Shown here piece by piece: positions 14,355-21,903 of a stretch of DNA of 22,990 nucleotides; the first letter of the stretch is position 1, and each line of letters starts with the position of its first letter. Under the pieces are notes generated by a model, which was given only the letters and a program-made list of their open reading frames with translations, had not been told where the DNA came from and did not search any database. This DNA comes from Actinomycetes bacterium. GTDB taxonomy: Bacteria; Actinomycetota; Thermoleophilia; Solirubrobacterales; 70-9. The translations under genes were made by a program, and so were the position numbers. The stretch lies in contig JAEZIQ010000050.1 in the NCBI GenBank assembly GCA_023436605.1, positions 1 to 22,990 on the forward strand, written 5' to 3'.

Positions 14355-14651
14355 CTACCTGTGCTGCTCCGGGGGCATCCGGGTTTCTTCCGGGGGCGGG
14401 AGATACAGGTCGTAGCCGCAGCGGGGGCAGACCTGGACGTAGAGCTTGAGGATCTTGCCGCAGTTGTCGCACTGGCGTTCGGGCTCGTTGACCTCGTTTC
14501 GCATCATGAAAACGGCGATCAGGCCGAGTCCGGGCAGGACCGACCCCACGATCAGCCAGATGAAGAACGATCCGCCCTTCGCTCGACCGATGAACCCGGT
14601 CGCGATTCCGAAAAGCAGGGCGATAAAGAGGTATTCGTAACCCACGGGCAC
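14355..14651 (-). CDS. Small membrane protein with C-terminal zinc ribbon
   Basis: 98 aa from GTG at 14651; a GTG at 14645 is equally possible. The frame extends further upstream but into ndh, and the hydrophobic segment only makes sense as an N-terminus here. Two TM segments (about 6-22 and 29-50: YLFIALLFGIATGFIG and FIWLIVGSVLPGLGLIAVFMM) are followed by a cytosolic Cys4 zinc ribbon, C61-x2-C64 and C75-x2-C78 (CDNCGK ... CPRCGY), and a Pro/Glu-rich tail. Function unknown; such zinc-ribbon membrane proteins are common in actinobacteria. There is no strong ribosome-binding site, but the gene follows the ndh stop by 35 bp and may be read from the same transcript. Confidence 0.7.
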   Translation of the reverse strand: MPVGYEYLFIALLFGIATGFIGRAKGGSFFIWLIVGSVLPGLGLIAVFMMRNEVNEPERQCDNCGKILKLYVQVCPRCGYDLYLPPPEETRMPPEQHR

Positions 14652-14686
14652 ATTGTGGCGGGCGGCGAGGCCGCTTGACGGCCGGC

Positions 14687-16063
14687 CTAGACTTCTTCGG
14701 GTTCCGGGACGGCTTCGGCTCCGGCCCGGTCCTTGCCGGCGGCCGGGATGTCCCCCACCGGGCGGTGCGAACCGCCGTGGGTGTAGCGATCGGGACTGAG
14801 GACTCCCGGCCGGCCGATAGAGCCGACCTCGGAAATGTCGCGCGAGAAGGGCAGACTGGCGGTCCAGTCGATCACCGCGCGGGCCTTGCGTGAGGCCCCC
14901 GGGATCTGGCTCATGTGGTACGAGCGGGCCATCCACCACGCCTTGAAGCCGCGGAAGGTGCGATCGCCGATCTTGCCGACCGCCTTGTAGCGACCGAGGT
15001 TGACGAAGGACGCTGAGCCCTGGTAGTCGAAGACCCGGGGCCTCCCGAGCCCGATCGCGGCACTGATGTTGGCCGCAACGACCGGCGCCTGCCTTACCGC
15101 ATGCTGTGCGGTCGGCGGGCAGAGGCCACCCTTCGGGTTCGGCGCGGCAGCGGAATCACCCAGCGACCAGACGCCTTCCATACCTTCGACCGCCATGCTG
15201 CTGTCGACGATGACCCTGCCCCGCTCGTCGAGCGGAACACCGAAGTTCTTCAGGCTCGGGTTGGGCACGACGCCTGCGGTCCAGACCACGGTCCGGGTCG
15301 GGATCACTTCACCAGTCGAAATCGTCGCGCTGGTCTCGGTGACTTCGTTCAGGGTGGTGCCCATCTTGATGTCGATCCCGCGCCCGCGGAGTTCATCGAC
15401 CGCGTAGTCGGCCAGCTCCTGGTCGATCTCCGGCAGGACCCGGTCGGCGGCCTCCACCAGGATCCAGCGCATCCCGTGAAGCCTTGCCTTCGGGTAGTCG
15501 CGCATCGCGTCGGCGGCGAAGTCCTGGAGTTCGGCCAACGCTTCGAGACCGGCGTATCCGCCTCCCACGAAGACGTAGGTCAGGAGTTCTTCTCTCAGCT
15601 CCGCGTCATCCGTGGCGTTGGCCATCTCGAGGGTCTCGATCAGGTGGTTGCGAAGGAAAATGGCATCGGCGAGGCTCTTGAACCCGACCGCGTGTTCGCT
15701 CAAGCCGGGAACGGGCAGGAAGCGGGAGATCGAGCCGGGAGCCAGGACCAGGTGGTCATACGGAATCTGTTCGGTCTGCCCCATGTGGCTGCGAAGCGTG
15801 ACCTGGCGGGCCTCACGGTCATGGTCATCGACGACGCCGAGCCGCAGGTTGGTGCGATGGAGGATCTCCCGGAGCGGGGTCACAACGTGGCGCGGTTCCA
15901 GGGTCCCGGCGGCGGCCTCCGGCAGGAGCGGCGTGTAGAGCAGAAAGTTCACGTCGTTCACGAGGGTGAGGCGGGCCGACTGCCGGGGCAGGACCTTCTC
16001 CAGGTGACGGGCAACGTTCGCTCCAGCGAAGCCGCCTCCGACGATGACGATGTTCCAGGCCAT
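14687..16063 (-). CDS. ndh: Type II NADH:quinone oxidoreductase (NDH-2-like)
   Basis: 458 aa from ATG at 16063; the frame continues 27 codons upstream but over the divergent protease promoter and without homology. Two-dinucleotide-binding-domain flavoprotein: FAD motif IVIVGGGFAGANVARHL (5-21), the NDH-2 pattern FLLYTPLLPEAAAGTLEPRHV, the NAD(P)H motif YVFVGGGYAGLEALAEL, a second FAD contact GDSAAAPNP, and the quinone-side PPTAQHAVRQAPVVAANI. By family knowledge it oxidises NADH and reduces menaquinone at the membrane without proton pumping. The C-terminal third has an amphipathic Trp/Lys/Arg-rich region (FKAWWMARSYHMSQIPG), consistent with membrane association, and a non-conserved charged tail. 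A TATACT hexamer ends 6 nt before the ATG and no Shine-Dalgarno is present, suggesting a leaderless mRNA. Confidence 0.88.
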   Translation of the reverse strand: MAWNIVIVGGGFAGANVARHLEKVLPRQSARLTLVNDVNFLLYTPLLPEAAAGTLEPRHVVTPLREILHRTNLRLGVVDDHDREARQVTLRSHMGQTEQIPYDHLVLAPGSISRFLPVPGLSEHAVGFKSLADAIFLRNHLIETLEMANATDDAELREELLTYVFVGGGYAGLEALAELQDFAADAMRDYPKARLHGMRWILVEAADRVLPEIDQELADYAVDELRGRGIDIKMGTTLNEVTETSATISTGEVIPTRTVVWTAGVVPNPSLKNFGVPLDERGRVIVDSSMAVEGMEGVWSLGDSAAAPNPKGGLCPPTAQHAVRQAPVVAANISAAIGLGRPRVFDYQGSASFVNLGRYKAVGKIGDRTFRGFKAWWMARSYHMSQIPGASRKARAVIDWTASLPFSRDISEVGSIGRPGVLSPDRYTHGGSHRPVGDIPAAGKDRAGAEAVPEPEEV

Positions 16064-16135
16064 GCCGCGAGTATATGGACGCGGTTGTGTGACCGGATCG
16101 CAACCGGAGCAGGGTTGATCTGTTCTAATGGGCCT
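16064..16135. promoter_or_regulatory. Divergent promoter pair ndh / serine protease, probably leaderless on both sides
   Basis: Minus strand: TATACT (16075-16070) then 6 nt to the ndh ATG. Plus strand: TCTAAT (16124-16129) preceded by TGT, an extended -10 (TGN), then 6 nt to the protease ATG at 16136. Both match the TATAAT consensus in 5 of 6 positions. Neither start codon has a Shine-Dalgarno sequence. With a usual 6-7 nt from -10 to start site, both transcripts would begin at or next to the AUG. Confidence 0.55.
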
Positions 16136-17419
16136 ATGGGTCATCCAAGTACGGTCAGGGTGGGCATGGTGTTGGCAGGTGCCCTCGCCGTTGTCCTGGC
16201 GGCCATCACTCTTGCGTTCTCGTCCAAGGCCACTGCCGGGGGCATCATCAAGTCCGGTTCGACACCGACCGTGTCAAAGGTCTCGACCGCCAAAGTAGTC
16301 GGCGAAACGGTGGCCGACCCCGCTTCAGCCGAGGAGTTCTGGACTCCGGAGCGCCTGGCCGCAGCGAAGCCGGTGGACATGCCGACCCCGGACACCACCA
16401 GCCTCGACATTCCGGACTTCGGCGGCGGTGACGCGTCAGCTTCGGCGGCCACCGGAGACTTCACACCCGGGAACGTGACCAGCTTCCCGCAGGTCGTTCA
16501 CGGCAAGATCTTCTTCAAGGTCGGCGCCAGCACCTATAGCTGTTCAGGAACGATTGTCGACTCGAAAAACCGGAATGTGGTCTACACGGCCGGTCACTGC
16601 GTATATGACCGCGAGAGTGCGACATTCGCGACCGAGCTTGTCTTCATCCCGGGCTACGAGAACGGCGTCGCGCCGCTGGGCGTCGGCAGCGCAACCCAGA
16701 TGTATACGACCCAGCAGTGGGTCCAGCAGGGCGCCAACGCCTATGACATCGCGGTAGTCGTCCTCGATCAGCCGGCCCAGAACTTCTTCGGAGCCCGCAA
16801 GGTCGCCTTCGACCTCGGCGACGTCCTCGACTCGATGAAGGGCCTGGAGTACACGATTTTCGGCTACCCGTCAAAGCCGAGCCCACGCTTCAACGGTGAG
16901 GTCCTTCAAGGTTGCCACTCCGCGTTCAACAGTTTTGACAGCACCCAGGGTTTGAAGCCATTCCCGATGGCCGCCAACCCCTGTTTCATGCAGCAGGGCG
17001 CGAGTGGCGGTGGCTGGATCACGCTCGGCAACTACATCAACTCGGTAGTCAGCTACGGGTACTGCGACAACATCCCGGAGACCTGCGGGACCATCTTCGG
17101 ACCGTACTTCTCGAACGCGGCCAAGTCGCTCTACGTGCAGGCCGGAGGCTCCCCCGCCCCGACCGTCAAGCTCCTGAGCGGCCCGCCCAAGAAGGTCCGC
17201 AAGCGTGCGGTGAGCTTCAGGTTCGGGGGTACCGCCGCGACCCTGCTCAGCTTCAGCTGCAAACTTGACCGGCAGAAGCCGGTCCCCTGTTCATCGAAGA
17301 TCTCGATCAGGCGCCTGAGCCCCGGCAAGCACACGCTGCGGGTGCGGGCGGTCGATCAGACCGGCAAGCAGAGCAAGAAGCAGATCGTCCGCACCTGGCG
17401 GGTCAAACTTAGGCGCTGA
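16136..17419 (+). CDS. Secreted trypsin-like serine protease with C-terminal Ig/FN3-like domain
   Basis: 427 aa. N-terminal export signal (VGMVLAGALAVVLAAITLAFSS, about 9-30), a low-complexity pro-region (35-115), then an S1 protease domain with catalytic H154 in YTAGHC, D204 in AYDIAVV and S290 in QGASGGGW; this form is closest to V8/glutamyl-endopeptidase-like proteases. Cys pairs occur around CSG/GHC (136, 155) and near the active-site Ser. From about 342 a separate domain (CKLDRQKPVPC, LSPGKHTLRVRAVDQTGKQ) has the look of the Ig/FN3-like module repeated on Thermoleophilia exoproteins; it ends in a very basic tail. Secreted role likely; the substrate is not known. The frame extends over 1 kb upstream across ndh, but only the ATG at 16136 fits the signal peptide and promoter. 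Its stop is one base from the convergent gatB stop. Confidence 0.88.
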   Translation: MGHPSTVRVGMVLAGALAVVLAAITLAFSSKATAGGIIKSGSTPTVSKVSTAKVVGETVADPASAEEFWTPERLAAAKPVDMPTPDTTSLDIPDFGGGDASASAATGDFTPGNVTSFPQVVHGKIFFKVGASTYSCSGTIVDSKNRNVVYTAGHCVYDRESATFATELVFIPGYENGVAPLGVGSATQMYTTQQWVQQGANAYDIAVVVLDQPAQNFFGARKVAFDLGDVLDSMKGLEYTIFGYPSKPSPRFNGEVLQGCHSAFNSFDSTQGLKPFPMAANPCFMQQGASGGGWITLGNYINSVVSYGYCDNIPETCGTIFGPYFSNAAKSLYVQAGGSPAPTVKLLSGPPKKVRKRAVSFRFGGTAATLLSFSCKLDRQKPVPCSSKISIRRLSPGKHTLRVRAVDQTGKQSKKQIVRTWRVKLRR

Positions 17420-17420
17420 C

Positions 17421-18857
17421 CTAGAGACCCAGGTGCTGGCGCAGCAGGCGGTTGACTTCGCCGCCGTCCGCGCGGCCCTGGGTGGCTTTCATCACGGCCC
17501 CGACCAGGGCACCGATCGCTTTTTCGTTGCCGCCCCGGATCTGCTCGGCCGGACCGGGATTGTCTTCGATCGCCTGAATCACGATCTTCTCCAGCTCGCC
17601 CGAATCAGAGATCTGCTCGAGACCCTTTTCGGCAACAACGACGACGGGGTCGCTACCTTCGGCGACCATCGCTTCGAGGACCGTCTTTCCGGCACCGTGA
17701 GAAATCTTCTTCGCGGCAACCAGGCCGATCAGACTGGCGAGGGATTCGGGCGAAACCTTTGACTCGGAAAGCGCCTGGTCGTCCTGTCTGCGCAGTTCGG
17801 CGCTGAATTCACCGGTCACCCAGTTGGCGGCCACTCGCGGCTCGATCGAATCATCGGCCGCCAGTACACCCTCGAAGAACTCGGCCCACTCGACCTCGAA
17901 CGAAAGCAGCAGCGCGGCCTGTTCGCTGACCCCGAGACCTTCGTAACGTTCGGCCCGGGCTGCCGGGAGTTCCGGCAGCGAGTTCCTTGCTTCGTCGAGC
18001 ATCGCCTCGGTCGGCACCACCGGTACGAGATCCGGTTCCGGCAGGTAACGGTAGTCGTGGGCTTCTTCCTTGGACCTGAGCGAGTGAAGTTCGCCGGTTG
18101 TCGGGTCGAAGTGAAGGGTCTCCTGGACCACCGGCTGGCCGGCCTCCACGAGAGCCTTCTGGCGGGCGATTTCCGCGTCGATGCCCCGTTCGATGAACCG
18201 GAACGAGTTCATGATCTTCATCTCGGTCTTGGTCCCGAGTTCGGTGCTGCCGACCGGGCGGATCGAGACGTTGGCGTCGCAGCGCAGCGAGCCTTCCTCC
18301 ATGTTCACGTCGGAAACCCCGAGCTGCTTGATCGTCGCCCTGAGGAGCTGACCCCATTCCCGGACCTGGGCACCGGAGTGCAGATCGGGCTCGGTCACGA
18401 TCTCGACCAGGGGCGTCCCACCCCGGTTGAAGTCGACCAGCGAGGCATCGGAGCCCTGGATCCGGCCGGCGCCGCCGGTATGGATCGTCTTGGCCGCATC
18501 CTCCTCGAGGTGGGCGTGGTGGATTCCGACCTCACCCAGACGTCCGTTCACCGCGAAGGGAATCGCGGCCTGCGTGATCTGGTAGGCCTTGGGATTGTCC
18601 GGATAGAAGTAGTTCTTGCGGTCGAAAGTCGACCTCGGCGAAAGATCGCAGCCGAGCGCGGCACCGATCTTCAGGGCGTACTCGAAAGCGGTCTGGTTCG
18701 GTACCGGCAGTACGCCCGGGAGGGCGAGGCAGACCGGACAGGTGTGAACGTTGGGGTCGTCACCGAAGGAGAGTTCGCAGCCGCAGAACATCTTGGTCCT
18801 GGTCGACAGCTGGACGTGGATCTCCAGCCCGATCACCGCTTCGTACTCCGTGCTCAT
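17421..18857 (-). CDS. gatB: Asp/Glu-tRNA amidotransferase subunit B
   Basis: 478 aa, the usual length. GatB binds misacylated Glu-tRNA(Gln)/Asp-tRNA(Asn), activates it with ATP and transamidates it with ammonia from GatA. Seen: IGLEIHVQLSTRTKMFC (9-25), the Cys4 zinc site C25, C27, C40, C43 (FCGC ... CPVC), YFYPDNPKAYQITQ, HLEEDAAKTIH, DFNRGGTPLVEIVTEPD, GSLRCDANVSIRP, and the C-terminal YqeY-like tail ending in VNRLLRQHLGL. ATG at 18857 overlaps the gatA stop by 4 bp (ATGA) with AGGGGG a few bases upstream. The same frame continues 77 codons further upstream inside gatA, but that extension has no relation to GatB. Convergent with the protease gene, one base apart. Confidence 0.97.
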   Translation of the reverse strand: MSTEYEAVIGLEIHVQLSTRTKMFCGCELSFGDDPNVHTCPVCLALPGVLPVPNQTAFEYALKIGAALGCDLSPRSTFDRKNYFYPDNPKAYQITQAAIPFAVNGRLGEVGIHHAHLEEDAAKTIHTGGAGRIQGSDASLVDFNRGGTPLVEIVTEPDLHSGAQVREWGQLLRATIKQLGVSDVNMEEGSLRCDANVSIRPVGSTELGTKTEMKIMNSFRFIERGIDAEIARQKALVEAGQPVVQETLHFDPTTGELHSLRSKEEAHDYRYLPEPDLVPVVPTEAMLDEARNSLPELPAARAERYEGLGVSEQAALLLSFEVEWAEFFEGVLAADDSIEPRVAANWVTGEFSAELRRQDDQALSESKVSPESLASLIGLVAAKKISHGAGKTVLEAMVAEGSDPVVVVAEKGLEQISDSGELEKIVIQAIEDNPGPAEQIRGGNEKAIGALVGAVMKATQGRADGGEVNRLLRQHLGL

Positions 18858-20314
18858 TTCGCACCCCCTTCGAGTCCGGCGGAACCATCGAACCCGATCG
18901 CCTGCTCCAGCGCATAGGAAGCCTCGAGCAGCTTCTGCTCCGAGAAGGCCGGGGCCGCGATCTGGAAGCCGACCGGAAGTTCGGGTCCACCCCCATCCGG
19001 CTCTGCCAAACCGGCCGGTATCGAGATCGCCGGGATCCCGGCCAGCGAGATCGGCACGGTGAAAACGTCGTTCAGGTACATGGTCCAAGGGTCGGCGGTC
19101 TTCTCGCCAAGCTTGAAAGCGACCGTGGGCGAGGTCGGGGTGATCACGAAATCGACCTTGCCGAACGCGTTGTCGAAGTCCTCGACGATCCGGGTGCGGA
19201 CCCGCTGGGCCCGACCGTAGTAGGCGTCGTAGTACCCGGAGGAAAGTGCGTAGGTGCCGAGCATGATCCGCCGCTTGACTTCGGGGCCGAAGCCGTCCTC
19301 CCGGGTGACTTCGTACATCGAGAGCAGATCTTCGTTGCTGGCCCGGAGCCCGTACCGGACCCCGTCGTAGCGAGAAAGGTTGGTCGACGCCTCGGCCGGA
19401 GCGAGCACGTAATAAGCCGAGATCGCGTGGGCCGCGTGCGGCAACTCAATGTCGACGATCTCGCCGCCGAGTTCGGCGATCCGGATCAGGGTGTCCTCGA
19501 ACCGGGCCAGGACACCGGCCTCGATTCCTTCGCTCATGAGCGCCCGCGGCACCCCGAACGTAAGTCCGTCGAGGCGCTCTGCCGAGGGAGCCTTGATTCC
19601 TCCCTCGATCCCGACCGAGGTCGAGTCATACTCGTCGCGACCCTGGAGCACGTCCAGCAGCAGGGCCGCGTCGGTGACGTCCCGGGTCAGCGGTCCGCAC
19701 TGGTCGAGCGAAGAAGCGAAAGCGATCATGCCGAAGCGGGAGATCGCCCCGTAGGTCGGCTTCAGACCGACGATCCCGCAGAAGCCGGCCGGCTGGCGGA
19801 TCGAGCCGCCGGTATCGGTGCCGAGAGCCCAGGGTGCGAGCCCTCCGGCCACAACCGCGGCCGATCCACCCGAGGATCCGCCGGGGACCCGTTCGGTGTC
19901 CCACGGATTGAGGCTCGGACCGTAGGCCGAGTTCTCGTTCGAAGAGCCCATCGCGAACTCGTCCATGTTGGTCTTGCCCAGCATCGGCAGACCGGCCGCG
20001 GCCGTCTTCCGAACCGAGGTCGCGGTGTAGGGCGGCACGTAGCCACCGAGAATCTTCGAAGCGGCGGTGGTCGGCACTCCTTCGGTGCAGAAGATGTCCT
20101 TGATCGCCAGCGGCACCCCGTTCAGGGCGCCCCCGTCGGGGTTCACCCCGGCCCGGGCCGATTCGCGGTCGGCATGCCAGAGGTAACCGTTGAGCTTGTC
20201 ACTGGCGGCCCGCTCGAGCCAGAAATCGAGTACCTCGTCGGCGGAAAGCTCGCCGCCGGCGATCTTCGCCGCGGTTTCAGCTCCGCTTGCGGCCAGGAGT
20301 TCGATATCCGCCAT
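18854..20314 (-). CDS. gatA: Asp/Glu-tRNA amidotransferase subunit A (amidase)
   Basis: 486 aa. GatA hydrolyses glutamine to give ammonia for GatB. The amidase-signature triad is clear: K72 in PLAIKDIF, cis-Ser S147 in PGGSSGGSA and nucleophile S171 in GTDTGGSIRQPAG. The spacings (75 and 24 residues) equal those of S. aureus GatA (K79, S154, S178). The ATG at 20314 comes 3 bp after the gatC stop, and the stop overlaps gatB by ATGA, so C-A-B are co-translated. No GatD/GatE or separate asparaginase-like gene is present. Confidence 0.97.
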   Translation of the reverse strand: MADIELLAASGAETAAKIAGGELSADEVLDFWLERAASDKLNGYLWHADRESARAGVNPDGGALNGVPLAIKDIFCTEGVPTTAASKILGGYVPPYTATSVRKTAAAGLPMLGKTNMDEFAMGSSNENSAYGPSLNPWDTERVPGGSSGGSAAVVAGGLAPWALGTDTGGSIRQPAGFCGIVGLKPTYGAISRFGMIAFASSLDQCGPLTRDVTDAALLLDVLQGRDEYDSTSVGIEGGIKAPSAERLDGLTFGVPRALMSEGIEAGVLARFEDTLIRIAELGGEIVDIELPHAAHAISAYYVLAPAEASTNLSRYDGVRYGLRASNEDLLSMYEVTREDGFGPEVKRRIMLGTYALSSGYYDAYYGRAQRVRTRIVEDFDNAFGKVDFVITPTSPTVAFKLGEKTADPWTMYLNDVFTVPISLAGIPAISIPAGLAEPDGGGPELPVGFQIAAPAFSEQKLLEASYALEQAIGFDGSAGLEGGAK

Positions 20315-20317
20315 GAC

Positions 20318-20608
20318 CTAGGCCTCCGCCTGGGGCGAGGGCACCCGGAAGGCACCGTCGTAAGGATCAGGGGCCTGCGACAGCGCCACATCCCGGTCGA
20401 GACTCGGTCGCGGCTCGTCGGCCCGCAGGACGTTCTCGAGCGGCACCACATGCGAAGTCGGTTCGACCCCTTCGATGTCGACCTCGGCCAGCTTGTCGAC
20501 ATGGTCGAGGACCGAGGAAAGTTCCCCGGTCAAGGTGTCGATCTCTTGATCACTCAGTCGCAGCCTCGACAGACGGGCCACATGGAGAACCTGTTCGCGC
20601 TCAATCAC
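20318..20608 (-). CDS. gatC: Asp/Glu-tRNA amidotransferase subunit C
   Basis: 96 aa, the usual size. GatC is a small belt subunit that holds GatA and GatB together. The N-terminal VLHVARLSRLRLSDQEID and LSSVLDHVDKLAEVDIEGVEPTSHVV pattern is characteristic. The start is a GTG at 20608 with no Shine-Dalgarno; a TAAGAT hexamer 7 nt upstream suggests a leaderless transcript for the gatCAB operon. Confidence 0.95.
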   Translation of the reverse strand: MIEREQVLHVARLSRLRLSDQEIDTLTGELSSVLDHVDKLAEVDIEGVEPTSHVVPLENVLRADEPRPSLDRDVALSQAPDPYDGAFRVPSPQAEA

Positions 20609-20654
20609 GGAACTGATCTTATGGACGAGCTACCGGCAGCGTCAGGCCGGCCAC
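20609..20654 (-). promoter_or_regulatory. Probable gatCAB promoter, leaderless
   Basis: On the minus strand, CTGACG (20645-20640, 4 of 6 to TTGACA) is followed after 18 nt by TAAGAT (20621-20616) and after 7 more nt by the gatC GTG. This would give a transcript starting at or beside the start codon. The 46-bp gap is the only one in the pcrA-folD-gatCAB run that could hold a promoter. Confidence 0.45.
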
Positions 20655-21029
20655 CTACTCTTCCCGGCCGACGCTCCGCCAAAGCGAGACTCCGGTGAGC
20701 AGCGTCGCCATCAAGGCCAGCCAGAAGCCAGCTTCGTAGCCACCGTCCGGGGGGAAGGCAACCTTGATCACCATGATCAGTCCGAACACCAGGGAGACGG
20801 TCCAGAGAGTCGTCTCGTAGACGATCGGCACGTTGGTCCTCGCGCTGCTTGCGACAACTACAGGCAGCACGGCCGCAAGAACAGCGATCAGTGCGAGCAA
20901 CAGGTCGAGCAGGCCCGGCGAAGCCAGAGCGGACTCTCCCCCGCTCCAGGGCAGCAGGAGACCGGCAATCAGGGCAAGGCCGAACAGTCCGGCGAGCCAC
21001 TCGAACGGATGGACACGGGAGAGCTTCAA
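20655..21029 (-). CDS. Four-TM membrane protein of unknown function
   Basis: 124 aa, starting with TTG at 21029, which shares TTGA with the folD stop; GAGGG lies a few bases upstream. Four hydrophobic segments: about 10-29 (EWLAGLFGLALIAGLLLPW), 38-62 (PGLLDLLLALIAVLAAVLPVVVA), 74-92 (TLWTVSLVFGLIMVIKVAF) and 99-119 (AGFWLALMATLLTGVSLWRS). The short loops carry no catalytic motif, and I do not recognise a family. Translational coupling to folD is likely from the overlap, but a functional tie to folate metabolism is not implied. Confidence 0.72.
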   Translation of the reverse strand: MKLSRVHPFEWLAGLFGLALIAGLLLPWSGGESALASPGLLDLLLALIAVLAAVLPVVVASSARTNVPIVYETTLWTVSLVFGLIMVIKVAFPPDGGYEAGFWLALMATLLTGVSLWRSVGREE

Positions 21030-21877
21030 TTGGCCCTCGCCCTGGCAGCAGCGAGTGTGTTGGCCATCAGCATGGCGATGGTCATCGGCCCGACCCCGCC
21101 CGGAACCGGGGTGATCGCCCCTGCGACTTCGACCACCGCGTCAAAGTCGACGTCTCCCTTGAGCCCGTCATCGGTGCGGTTGATCCCCACGTCGATGACC
21201 GTCGCACCCGGCTTTACATGGTCGGCGCCAACGAGCTCCGGTACTCCCACCGCGGCGACCAGCACGTCAGCCCGGCGGCAAACGGCAGCCAGGTCCCGGG
21301 TCCGGGAATGGGCAGCAGTCACGGTGGCATTCCGCCCCAGCAGCAGGCTGATCAAGGGCCGGCCGACCAGATTCGAGCGTCCGACGATCACCGCCTCGGC
21401 TCCTTCGAGCTCGGTGCCGGCATGATCGAGCAGTTCGATCACCCCGGCCGGGGTGCACGGCACCAGTCCGGGGCGACCGCCGGCCAGGAGCCCGGCGTTG
21501 GTGGCGGTCAAACCGTCGACGTCCTTGGCCGGGTTGATCGCAGCGATCACCGCGTCAGGGTCGATGTGATCCGGAGGCGGCAGCTGGACGAGGATGCCGT
21601 CGACCGAGTCGTCGTCACCGAGCGCCCTGACCAGCGTGAGCAGGTCCTGCTGGCTGGTTTCGGCCGGAAGTTCGTGGTGGACCGACCCGATCCCGGCCGC
21701 TTCGCAGGCCTTGATCTTGTTGGCCACGTAGACGTGCGAGGCGGGGTCGTCCCCGACCAGGACCGTTGCGAGAACCGGTTTGTGACCCCCACCTTCGACG
21801 AACTGGGCCACCTCGACCCGGACCCGTTCCCGGACCTCGGCCGAAACCTGCTTGCCATCAATGATCTTCGCGCTCAA
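21026..21877 (-). CDS. folD: Bifunctional methylenetetrahydrofolate dehydrogenase/cyclohydrolase
   Basis: 283 aa, the usual length. FolD interconverts 5,10-methylene-, methenyl- and 10-formyl-tetrahydrofolate with NADP. Residues match E. coli numbering exactly: Y50 and K54 in HVYVANKIKACE, Q98 in ILVQLP, D121 in KDVDG; also VGRSNLVGRPL (NADP binding) and PVPGGVGPMT near the C-terminus. It starts with TTG at 21877 preceded by GGAAGG with 7 nt spacing. It lies 26 bp after the pcrA stop and overlaps the four-TM gene by TTGA. Confidence 0.96.
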   Translation of the reverse strand: MSAKIIDGKQVSAEVRERVRVEVAQFVEGGGHKPVLATVLVGDDPASHVYVANKIKACEAAGIGSVHHELPAETSQQDLLTLVRALGDDDSVDGILVQLPPPDHIDPDAVIAAINPAKDVDGLTATNAGLLAGGRPGLVPCTPAGVIELLDHAGTELEGAEAVIVGRSNLVGRPLISLLLGRNATVTAAHSRTRDLAAVCRRADVLVAAVGVPELVGADHVKPGATVIDVGINRTDDGLKGDVDFDAVVEVAGAITPVPGGVGPMTIAMLMANTLAAARARAN

Positions 21878-21903
21878 CTTTTGACCTTCCGTCTTTCTTC
21901 GTC

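Noticed and set aside
14245..14472. 75-codon minus-strand frame running through the convergent hairpin
   Set aside because: It overlaps the zinc-ribbon gene in another frame and has no start signal; the hairpin better explains the DNA.
15101..16135. Long upstream extension of the protease frame
   Set aside because: It lies entirely opposite ndh, has no domain, and would bury the signal peptide; the ATG at 16136 with its promoter is far better.
19427..20698. 423-codon plus-strand frame opposite gatA and gatC
   Set aside because: Shadow of the amidase gene; Arg/Gly/Asp-rich and without homology I can recognise.
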